Shown here: piece after piece, positions 46,119-56,938 of the stretch
How positions within the stretch are numbered: position 1 is the first letter of the stretch
Layout: every line of letters begins with the position of its first letter
Assembly: GCA_036345935.2 (NCBI GenBank)
Contig: JADWOT020000004.1
Span: 16,609,423 to 16,673,422, forward strand
Source: Taenia hydatigena
Taxonomy: Eukaryota > Platyhelminthes > Cestoda > Cyclophyllidea > Taeniidae
Reading direction: 5' to 3'
DNA: 64,000 nt
Translations under genes and position numbers: made by a program
The notes under the pieces: generated by a model
What the model was told of the DNA's origin: nothing
Seen by the model: only the letters and a program-made list of their open reading frames with translations
Databases searched by the model: none

Positions 46119-47761
46119 TTGTGTGTGAGTGAGTGAGTGTGAGGCTTATGAGGGCCACCCAGTTCGCAAAAAAATCGTAGTGTTCTAGTTGTTCTCTGTG
46201 TTAGTGCACGGTTCTCTTTGGTCTATGAGGAGACCCCACCGCCAGCACAAGCAAGCTGCGCTGTGTTGTGATACGTGTGTGCTGGTGGTGTGATGTGCAC
46301 CGATGAGGTCCTCCCCGTGCGTTGCACTCATCGCCTGATCGGGGACGCACAAATAGCCGGCTCCATTTGCCCGTCGGGTGTCTTACCAAGTTTGCATGGC
46401 AGTGTCTGTGTGTGTTGTCTGGTCGTTGGTTAGTTTGTTTGCTCTACTGTTGTTGCCTCTACCACTGCAGTGTTAGTCCATCTGCCAGGGAGGTGTTGCC
46501 GTCGGTCGTGACTCATTCCCATGTAATTCCCCTCCCTTCCCCCATTCATAGCCATCATTGTATAAAACACAGTCTCGTCTCTTTGTTACCATAAGTCTTG
46601 TACTTCTGTGTTAAGTGGGTTCAGGACTGTGGTGTGAATAGCAGTTTTCACTGCTATGGGGAGAGGGAGGTGGGGTTGTCGTTGCACCCAATTCTCGCCG
46701 ACACAGGCGGTCGTGAGTGATTTCGTCTTTCTGGTTGCGTAAGGGCGTTGCCTCCTCCGCCATCCGGTGAAGTCGGTTGTTGTCAGCTTTATAGAGGCTC
46801 ATCTCCACACCGAATGCGCACCCACTCCGGGTGGCTCCATGTGACTCGCCCCAGTGCGGGGCGAGAGTACAAAGGGCACTAAAGGAAATCGTACCGACCA
46901 ACCGAGCCACCAGACTTGCTGAAGTCCATCTCGCAGTCTATGCAAGGGTGGGGTAAAGCCTACAGTGGTGTGTAGAACTGCTTGCACGAACATCCACTCA
47001 CCTCAATCGCCAATGGGGAACAATGGTTGCCAGGGTGATGCTAAAAGAATGGGTGTTTACAACCGCGCATTTGACTGCCACTTTACGTGTCCACCGACCA
47101 TCCTTTTACGCATACGCATACACATACACACACGCACACACGAGGGATAAAAGTACTTAATCGCCGATGGGATGAATACTTCCTACCATAGATCGGAGAG
47201 TGCTTAGGTAAGCCCTGGCATTTATGGGATGCGTTTCAATACGAGAATGCTAAATGATTCCAAATGAACGCTTTTTATTGGGATGTAACTACAAACAGTA
47301 ATTTCTATCAACAATTCGAAAATTTCTATTTTACACATGAGCAAATATATGTTTGCTGATCGTCGATAAAACGGGCAGGCTAGACGTGTGTCTTGGCGAT
47401 TCAATTTGGGATTCAGTACTTATTTACACCTTGAGATACCTAAACGATTCAATGGAATTAAAATTTGGCTTAAGCTAGAACAAATGTTTCAAACCAAATG
47501 TTTTGCACTTTACAAAAAGTATCTTTAAATATTAAAACATGCACAATTCCGCCATACATTTAAATACCAGTTCATTACACTAGGTAATCTTTCATTTGTA
47601 CAAGTCAAAAAATCACTTTTTACTTCGTGCATGCAGCCTTCGCTGTCAACGTTGTCGATCTTGATCTGTTTGCTGACCTCGTGGTTCCCTTCGACCGCAG
47701 GTTTCGAACCTTTGCACCGTCAGTAATGTGCCGACAGTCGATACATTCTAAGCGCAGCTGA

Positions 47762-48058
47762 ATGATGTTTTCACAAACAACAGAGGAATACAATGACTTA
47801 GGTCGTTTTTGCTTGCATGATCTGAATGCACAAGAAGGAGATGTTGTTACATGTGTGTCATATCTGATCGATCGCCCAAATTTGGGTAACGATTTTCACA
47901 TTTGGCAGTTTGGTTGCATGGTGGGTTTAAAGTGTCTGCCTTCTATTTGCAAATATCATCTTGATGGAGTACAAATTTTCTTGACGAACTTCTATACTTT
48001 TTGCGCTATCTTCCTTGCTGCGCTCTCCGTGGGCTGTGAGGGGCAAATTTACTTCTGA
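47762..48058 (+). other. Unexplained 98-codon reading frame downstream of NXF1, unit 1
   Basis: An ATG-led frame starting MMFSQTTEEYNDLGR, in the 3' flank of NXF1 copy 1. A second open frame of about 57 codons (QLEYDPNGY...) follows the tttaattag at 48083-48091, and a third (residues such as VVDLDLFADLVVPF) ends at 47761. They could be exons of a small gene or decayed remains of one. No known domain was recognised. Preservation in the three units reflects recent duplication, so it is not evidence of selection. Confidence 0.2.
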
Positions 48059-48945
48059 GGCTAAAGTTTAATCTATATTTACTTTAATTAGCAACTGGAA
48101 TATGATCCGAATGGCTACGTAGCTTGTAACACTTTTCCTAATGCGTCCTTTGAGACACTCTCTTTGGACTACTTAGAAATATCCTCAGAGTGCTCCGCGT
48201 ATGGTCATATGCAAAGCGAGGTGTTTGAGAATTTAGAGGTCCTACTAAATCTCCTTTGTTGAATTACTTGGGATCAGTTTGTAGGCCTTGACCGGGTACT
48301 CTCCCGGGTGTGATTGAAATGGCATTTCTGCAGTCTGCAGCAGCAAGTCAGACTTTCAAACGATCAACTGTTTGGAAATACGTACTTCCGGAAATGTTGT
48401 ATTAAATATTGTTGTTGAAGTATGACCTTTTATTTATCCACGAATTCCAATGCCAAGTTGTGGTTGAGTTCTCTCACACTTCCAAAGGTGCTGAAGCTAT
48501 TGACATGGGGATTAGGCTGTGCCACGGATTGGAACTGCATTCAGAGGGGACGAAAGTACGTGCGTAGACAAATGCAGAGTTAAACTACCTAACGAAGTCG
48601 ATTCGTTATTTTGTATTGGCACAGACAGGTGACGACTTTTGCATGCAACGACCACAAAATGAGCGATTTGAGGTAATCCCAATGCTCTGTCAAGTGAAAT
48701 GCATTTTCCCTCGCCACACTCAGTCTGAGAAGGGCATCGACCGATATGGCATTCGTGGTGTAGTAGTAGTTCCTCAACCCTTCTGCACGCGTGCCACAAC
48801 TTCAGGAGTGACTCATGGAGACTGTATTCTTCCCATTCACCAGCTTAACTGAAAGTGATGAATGAAACCGACGATCAGTAAAGTGCATGGCTGATGGTTC
48901 TGTGGCAGAACAATTGTTTTTTACTCTACTTATTGATAGTACTAC

Positions 48946-49096
48946 TGTGAAGTCCCGAGGCTCATTTTAGAGGAAAAGGAGGCAGAATATAAGAATGGAC
49001 TAGGTATAATCAACAGACAGAGGGAAATGAGCAGTCGGCATGGCCACCTCTGTAATCCTGACTGAAACCGGCAGTCCAAACAAACATACAATTACA
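48946..49096 (+). mobile_element. Solo LTR copy inherited in unit 2
   Basis: The same element, internal deletion and ACTAC direct repeats as 41582-41732. The insertion therefore happened before the duplication and was carried along. It is not an independent insertion. Confidence 0.85.
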
Positions 49097-49566
49097 ACTA
49101 CGACTGAGGCTCTGCGACTACGCTTTGGTGGCCAAAAGCATCCAAACAGTACTGGTAGTCCGTCAGCTCTTGTGCATTGCGGATGCATAATCTGTCCTGA
49201 TATTGGATTTCCTTTGGTATCCAGTGGAGTTCCCGGTTGATGCGGTTAAGTTGCAAGCATTACCAGTGTTAGGCATAAGTGAACACGTCAATTGCAGCTG
49301 ACGTCAGAGATTTATAAAACGTTCTTGATTAAAGTACATTACTTTGATAAGTTTTTATTTAAATAGACAGAAAGTTGAATAATGAGGTCCAAACAAAACT
49401 AAAAGCTTTGCGCACCTCGCAACTTATGGAATTTTTAGTAGGCTACAACTGTACCTTTGTTTCTTGAAAAGGTATGTTAAGAGGAAGTGTTTGTATCAGT
49501 CAGTTGTTTATATTGTCTCACCGCTTTTGTTTGAACGCATCCCTCGTTATTCATTGGAGTATCGTG

Positions 49567-52500
49567 ATGTCTAGACTGAACTACGCGAAGAATCGGAATA
49601 GGAAGTACACCTATCGGAAAGGTAATGGGTTTCATGGCGACTTGATTTGCGTGTTTCACATTCCTTTTAAGCCATTTTGTGCTACATAACAGTTTGCTTG
49701 TTCTGTTTGAGTTTGGGATACTTACATTGCAATCGACTTCCTCATTCGTTTCATTAAGCACGCTAGAGGAGTACTTTTACTGGCAGGCTTACTATTTGAA
49801 AGAGCATTGGGTTTCGATTGTCGATAATCCATGAAGTAACTATTGTCCTTCTAAATGTCAGGTGATTATGTCGATCTCGATAGCGAGGACGCCTCCGCTC
49901 GCTACCCTCGTTTCCGCAATGACTGGCATTCGGGAAGACATGTACACCGTAACCAATCACAGTCGAATATCAGTCCTGAAGTGATACGAAGAGTTATGGT
50001 TAATAACTTTCCTCCTGGCTCCTCGTATGCTCGTACCTACGTATCCCCCCAAGGCGAGGTCTGGGTCCGCGCGACCATCGCAAATGGGGCGTCAATGTCC
50101 ATTGATTTCCTTAAAGAAAGTTTCAGTGCCGCCATCGGAAGCACAGTTCGAATTTACAATCTCTTAATGCGAGGGGAGAATTGCACCTTCTTTTTCAAGA
50201 TACGATCAAAAAAAGTGAGTTGCTTTTAAGTGTGTGTGCTGACATGTGTTGTTGCACAATTTAGAGCTCTGTCTGCTTTTAGTGTGCTGAGCGTCGGTAT
50301 TGTGCTAAAGTAAAAAGCTCTGTCTTAACAGCAGTGCGACATTGTCGCTGTCTGTTTGCCTAAAGAACAAATTTGTCGAGACATCAAGTAGAGCCTCACA
50401 GGTTCCCTGTGAGGTGAGGATAATGATGTTAAATAAAGTTGCTCTGTTTGTAGTGTGTACACAACTGCAGGGTACACACTTTTACTCACGTGCAGTTGTA
50501 ATGATTTTTGGTGGAGCGGGGGTGTGTAGGTTTTTCTTCTGTGTATTTAGCTGGGGGACTATAGCAAGGCCCTCAGGGGCATTGTCAGTCCAGTGAGCGG
50601 AGCTCCCATCGTGTGCGATATCAAACCGTGCAGCGAGCCCGAGGTTCCAATGGCTTCAGCCAATGCGAAGAATGCTATTACTGCAACCCTTTTGCCGGAG
50701 GCTTGGATGGCAGCTCTGCGCGAGTGCTTCAAGGAGCGCTTTCAGACAACCACCAATGTCCTCGATCTCTCTAGTCTCCACACTGATCTCACTCTTCTAA
50801 ATAAGGGGTACTTTATACCTCTGAACAAAACGGTTGTTTTTTCGTCCTTCGTCGCCATTCTCCAGGAAAATGATGCGAAAGTGAGTCTTCCGTCACTTGC
50901 TAAGAGCTAATGTGCTGGACTTGACATCGGTTGTTGTGATGACAGTCGGCTGTACACTCCAGCTAAATTAGAGTGGGCTTCATCGGAAGCTCTCATTGAA
51001 GTATGAGGGTTTGAGTGACGCCAACATAGACTTTATTTCTGCTTGATCTAACTCATATACTTCTCGGTCGATCATGTTAGTGAAATTAGGACGGTGCTGG
51101 TTGGAGTTCTTTGCTTTCCGTGCTGTGCATTTGCTGGATTTTCTAACGTGGTTGTATTTGTGGTTTCCGCTATTGCGTAATCCAGCGAGATCAAAAGCAC
51201 TATATCAGCCTCTGAAAAGCGTTTGGAGGTAGGAATGGTGCAAACATCACATCTACTGCGCACTTAGAGGTTGTTGACTTGTGTTAGTGTTGGCGCTTTT
51301 CGGAAATGGTTCTTTGTTTCGCTTGTAGCTGTCTGCATTGAATCTGTCGAACAACCGATTGAATCATGTGCAACCGTTTGAGGATATGTGCAAGGTGCTG
51401 GGACCGCCGACTTACTCCTTCGAGCGGATAGATCTGAGTGGAAACCACATAAACACCTCACGAAATCTTGAGGGGTTGAAAGCTGTTCCTGGAATATGTC
51501 ACCTTGACCTGACGGAAACGCCATTAGCAGGTCGTTTATCCAACCCAAATAGTGGCAAGATGATCGAAGCGTGAGTATGTTGGTACTGATTCTGATGTCC
51601 TTGTTAATTACGTCTCGGAATTGGTGGGAATGAGGAGGCTTGGTTGACTTGGGGTTCTTTTTCACATCTTTCCCCGTTTTCTTTGAAATCGGTTTCAAGA
51701 CCACTCTGTGGACAAGATTGGAGGAGAATGTATGATAAGATGAGGATTATGTTGGGATGTATAGGCTTGTTGAAGAATCGGCGTCTTTGGCGTCCGGGAG
51801 GCGGCATTAACGGAAAAATAGGGCTTGTTGAACAACTGGGTTCCTTATCCAGTAGGGTGTGATGTAAAAACTGTTGCAATCTTCTGTTCTTGCTTACCTT
51901 GCTATCTTCCCAAGGTTTGCTTTTGAGAAGATTATTTTCGTGGCTCCGAACGTCATACATGAAGGAACCGTTGGAGCTCAATTGTTGGTTTTCCAGCTGC
52001 TAATGCGTGAATTACATTGCGTGCCTATACTTCATTTCTGGACAGGCAAATCGTGCGAATTCTTCCCGGGCTGAAGTCGCTGGTAAGTTCTTTCTATGTG
52101 TGTGGGAGTGCGGGACTTTTGCTTTGATGTGATTCCTTTCTCCATCTACAGAATGGCAATCCAATCAGGGTGACGGTTCAGTTTGCCATCGAGCAGAGTT
52201 CTACCGCTCCCGAAGCCTGCTGCGTTCCAAAACTACGCCTCCCACCTTCGATCCAGGGTCATTTTGGGAGTGAAGAAATCCGAGTGCCACTGCTCACGTT
52301 CTTGATGGAGTGGGTTTCGAATTTCCCACTACTTTAATCAGTGAATCTCAATTTTCCTGATTTTCACGGTGCTTTTCATTTGCAGATTCTTTAGTCGTTA
52401 CGATGCGCCACAACGCGGAGAGTGTATCTACTCTTATTACACATCGGCTTCAACGCTGACGATTTGCGTGAATCCCGCCTCGCAGTTCACTGGAAAGAGT

Positions 52501-53338
52501 GTTCTTGAAACTGTGGACTCAGGGGGTACTCCGAATCAGAGGATCCAGCTTCTCACCAATAACGTGGATGATGCCTACTACAAACAGAATCGAAATCTGA
52601 TGCGTTGCAAGGATGAGAAAAAACGCCACGAGTTTATTTGCCAGGGTCCAATTAACATCGCTTCAGCGCTGGGAAAGTTGCCCGCCACAGAGCACATCCT
52701 TGAGTCCTTCTGCGTCGACGTGATTAGTTATTCTGTAAGTTGATAAAGCGACACAGTCAATGTTTGTTGCATTGAAATCTAGCCGTGCTATTTTCTTTCA
52801 GGAGCACCAAATAATTTTTAATGTAACAGGTGTCTTCTACGAAAATAAGACACCTTCGGGTACAGACGCTCCTCTGCGAAAGGTGCTGCGATGCTTCGCC
52901 CGGTCGATGATTCTCATTGCACCAGGAACCCAAATTCTCCAAGACAACTTAATCGTCTCGAACCCTACCGAATCTCTCATTCAGGTGACTACTCGTTTTC
53001 TCTTGTGTTCAGTCCCATCGCCTGGTTAGCTCTTGACGGTTGTGCTTTATTCCTTTTAGCGGTACATCCGCGATGTCAAAAAGCGGGCAAAGGCTGAAGC
53101 TGAGGCGACGGCAGGCCTACAGCCGACTGTTGTCCCTCAGGCGCCCGTTGTCTCCACCGCACTTGGAAACAACGAAGAGGCAGCAGTGGTGGAGTTCCGT
53201 CGTCAAACTGGCATGAATTTGGCCTACTGTCGTCAATGTCTTCAGGAATTCGGATGGCAATTTGAAACTGCATTAGCGAGCTTCCGGACAATGCACGCTT
53301 CAGGCAGCATCCCTCAGGTTGCCTTTGCTCCAGATTAG
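49567..53338 (+). CDS. NXF1: NXF1/TAP-like mRNA export receptor, copy 2, 661 aa
   Basis: Exons: 49567-49621, 49862-50214, 50551-50880, 51329-51570, 52046-52082, 52152-52309, 52386-52734, 52802-52984, 53060-53338. All splice sites match copy 1. Against copy 1 the predicted protein differs by Pro2 to Ser (ATGTCT in place of ATGCCT); a Leu codon in exon 8 changes silently (CTA to CTG). All domains (RNA-binding, leucine-rich, NTF2-like, TAP-C) are intact, with no frameshift or stop. The unit carries its own 5' flank, so separate transcription is plausible. Confidence 0.92.
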
Positions 53339-53453
53339 TTCCCTACCCACCTCACCCCTCTGGTCGGCAATTTCCTCTTGGGAGATGGTGTTATCTGCTT
53401 TGGTGGTAGTAGTGGCAGTAGAGTCAGCATTGCTTGTGTGATTATGGAATGCG

Positions 53454-53457
<4 letters not shown>

Positions 53458-53490
<33 letters not shown>
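53458..53490. repeat. (GT)n microsatellite, unit 2 (33 bp)
   Basis: TG run in the 3' flank of NXF1 copy 2, the same length as in unit 3 and 8 bp longer than in unit 1. Confidence 0.9.
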
Positions 53491-53493
<3 letters not shown>

Positions 53494-55133
53494 TGTGTGA
53501 GTGAGTGAGTGTGAGGCTTATGAGGGCCACCCAGTTCGCAAAAAAATCGTAGTGTTCTAGTTGTTCTCTGTGTTAGTGCACGGTTCTCTTTGGTCTATGA
53601 GGAGACCCCACCGCCAGCACAAGCAAGCTGCGCTGCGCTGTGATACGCGTGTGCTGGTGGTGTGATGTGCACCGATGAGGTCCTCCCCGTGCGTTGCACT
53701 CATCGCCTGATCGGGGACGCACAAATAGCCGGCTCCATTTGCCCGTCGGGTGTCTTACCAAGTTTGCATGGCAGTGTCTGTGTGTGTTGTCTGGTCGTTG
53801 GTTAGTTTGTTTGCTCTACTGTTGTTGCCTCTACCACTGCAGTGTTAGTCCATCTGCCAGGGAGGTGTTGCCGTCGGTCGTGACTCATTCCCATGTAATT
53901 CCCCTCCCTTCCCCCATTCATAGCCATCATTGTATAAAACACAGTCTCGTCTCTTTGTTACCATAAGTCTTCTACTTCTGTGTTAAGTGGGTTCAGGACT
54001 GTGGTGTGAATAGCAGTTTTCACTGCTATGGGGAGAGGGAGGTGGGGTTGTCGTTGCACCCAATTCTCGCCGACACAGGCGGTCGTGAGTGATTTCGTCT
54101 TTCTGGTTGCGTAAGGGCGTTGCCTCCTCCGCCATCCGGTGAAGTCGGTTGTTGTCAGCTTTATAGAGGCTCATCTCCACACCGAATGCGCACCCACTCC
54201 GGGTGGCTCCATGTGACTCGCCCCAGTGCGGGGCGAGAGTACAAAGGGCACTAAAGGAAATCGTACCGACCAACCGAGCCACCAGACTTGCTGAAGTCCA
54301 TCTCGCAGTCTATGCAAGGGTGGGGTAAAGCCTACAGTGGTGTGTAGAACTGCTTGCACGAACATCCACTCACCTCAATCGCCAATGGGGAACAATGGTT
54401 GCCAGGGTGATGCTAAAAGAATGGGTGTTTACAACCGCGCATTTGACTGCCACTTTACGTGTCCACCGACCATCCTTTTACGCATACGCATACACATACA
54501 CACACGCACACACGAGGGATAAAAGTACTTAATCGCCGATGGGATGAATACTTCCTACCATAGATCGGAGAGTGCTTAGGTAAGCCCTGGCATTTATGGG
54601 ATGCGTTTCAATACGAGAATGCTAAATGATTCCAAATGAACGCTTTTTATTGGGATGTAACTACAAACAGTAATTTCTATCAACAATTCGAAAATTTCTA
54701 TTTTACACATGAGCAAATATATGTTTGCTGATCGTCGATAAAACGGGCAGGCTAGACGTGTGTCTTGGCGATTCAATTTGGGATTCAGTACTTATTTACA
54801 CCTTGAGATACCTAAACGATTCAATGGAATTAAAATTTGGCTTAAGCTAGAACAAATGTTTCAAACCAAATGTTTTGCACTTTACAAAAAGTATCTTTAA
54901 ATATTAAAACATGCACAATTCCGCCATACATTTAAATACCAGTTCATTACACTAGGTAATCTTTCATTTGTACAAGTCAAAAAATCACTTTTTACTTCGT
55001 GCATGCAGCCTTCGCTGTCAACGTTGTCGATCTTGATCTGTTTGCTGACCTCGTGGTTCCCTTCGACCGCAGGTTTCGAACCTTTGCACCGTCAGTAATG
55101 TGCCGACAGTCGATACATTCTAAGCGCAGCTGA

Positions 55134-55430
55134 ATGATGTTTTCACAAACAACAGAGGAATACAATGACTTAGGTCGTTTTTGCTTGCATGATCTGAATG
55201 CACAAGAAGGAGATGTTGTTACATGTGTGTCATATCTGATCGATCGCCCAAATTTGGGTAACGATTTTCACATTTGGCAGTTTGGTTGCATGGTGGGTTT
55301 AAAGTGTCTGCCTTCTATTTGCAAATATCATCTTGATGGAGTACAAATTTTCTTGACGAACTTCTATACTTTTTGCGCTATCTTCCTTGCTGCGCTCTCC
55401 GTGGGCTGTGAGGGGCAAATTTACTTCTGA
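55134..55430 (+). other. Unexplained 98-codon reading frame downstream of NXF1, unit 2
   Basis: Identical product to the unit 1 frame at 47762-48058. Here the AG that could serve as acceptor for the following QLEYDP... frame has become AA (ttttaattaacaactgg), so the two-exon reading possible in unit 1 is not available. Confidence 0.2.
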
Positions 55431-56317
55431 GGCAAAAGGTTAATCTATATCTATTTTAATTAACAACTGGAATATGATCCCAATGGCTACGTAGCTTGTA
55501 ACACTTTTCCTAATGCGTCCTTTGAGACACTCTCTTTGGACTACTTAGAAATATCCTCAGAGTGCTCCGCGTATGGTCATATGCAAAGCGAGGTGTTTGA
55601 GAATTTAGAGGTCCTACTAAATCTCCTTTGTTGAATTACTTGGGATCAGTTTGTAGGCCTTGACCGGGTACTCTCCCGGGTGTGATTGAAATGGCATTTC
55701 TGCAGTCTGCAGCAGCAGGTCAGACTTTCAAACGATCAACTGTTTGGAAATACGTACTTCCGGAAATGTTGTATTAAATATTGTTGTTGAAGTATGACCT
55801 TTTATTTATCCACGAATTCCAATGCCAAGTTGTGGTTGAGTTCTCTCACACTTCCAAAGGTGCTGAAGCTATTGACATGGGGATTAGGCTGTGCCACGGA
55901 TTGGAACTGCATTCAGAGGGGACGAAAGTACGTGCGTAGACAAATGCAGAGTTAAACTACCTAACGAAGTCGATTCGTTATTTTGTATTGGCACAGACAG
56001 GTGACGACTTTTGCATGCAACGACCACAAAATGAGCGATTTGAGGTAATCCCAATGCTCTGTCAAGTGAAATGCATTTTCCCTCGCCACACTCAGTCTGA
56101 GAAGGGCATCGACCGATATGGCATTCGTGGTGTAGTAGTAGTTCCTCAACCCTTCTGCACGCGTGCCACAACTTCAGGAGTGACTCATGGAGACTGTATT
56201 CTTCCCATTCACCAGCTTAACTGAAAGTGATGAATGAAACCGACGATCAGTAAAGTGCATGGCTGATGGTTCTGTGGCAGAACAATTGTTTTTTACTCTA
56301 CTTATTGATAGTACTAC

Positions 56318-56468
56318 TGTGAAGTCCCGAGGCTCATTTTAGAGGAAAAGGAGGCAGAATATAAGAATGGAATAGGTATAATCAACAGACAGAGGGAAAT
56401 GAGCAGTCGGCATGGCCACCTCTGTAATCCTGACTGAAACCGGCAGTCCAAACAAACATACAATTACA
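56318..56468 (+). mobile_element. Solo LTR copy inherited in unit 3
   Basis: Same element and ACTAC flanks as at 41582-41732, carried along by the tandem duplication. Confidence 0.85.
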
Positions 56469-56938
56469 ACTACGACTGAGGCTCTGCGACTACGCTTTGG
56501 TGGCCAAAAGCATCCAAACAGTACTGGTAGTCCGTCAGCTCTTGTGCATTGCGGATGCATAATCTGTCCTGATATTGGATTTCCTTTGGTATCCAGTGGA
56601 GTTCCCGGTTGATGCGGTTAAGTTGCAAGCATTACCAGTGTTAGGCATAAGTGAACACGTCAATTGCAGTTGACGTCAGGGATTTATAAAACGTTCTTAA
56701 TTAAAGTACATTACTTTGATAAGTTTTTATTTAAATAGACAGAAAGTTGAATAATGAGGTCCAAACAAAACTAAAAGCTTTGCGCACCTCGCAACTTATG
56801 GAATTTTTAGTAGGCTACAACTGTACCTTTGTTTCTTGAAAAGGTATGTTAAGAGGAAGTGTTTGTATCAGTCAGTTGTTTATATTGTCTCACCGCTTTT
56901 GTTTGAACGCATCCCTCGTTATTCATTGGAGTATCGTG

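Larger units (their letters stand above)
41393..48756 (+). repeat. NXF1 tandem unit 1 (7364 bp)
   Basis: First of three head-to-tail segmental copies. Near-identity with unit 2 starts at ggtgtagtagtagttcctc (41393 and 48757) and continues to the end of the unit. The unit carries about 0.8 kb of 5' flank including a solo LTR, a whole NXF1-like gene, a GT microsatellite and about 2.7 kb of 3' flank. The spacing between equivalent points of units 1 and 2 is 7364 bp until the microsatellite, then 7372. Confidence 0.97.
48757..56128 (+). repeat. NXF1 tandem unit 2 (7372 bp)
   Basis: Second head-to-tail copy. The junction with unit 3 at 56129 has the same sequence as the junction between units 1 and 2 at 48757, as expected if the array grew by unequal crossing-over after one founding duplication. 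Only scattered single-base differences from unit 1 were noticed outside the microsatellite. Confidence 0.97.

Noticed and set aside
47690..47720. tRNA-like B-box (aggtttcgaacct) in the NXF1 3' flank
   Set aside because: No matching acceptor stem, D arm or anticodon arm could be folded around it.
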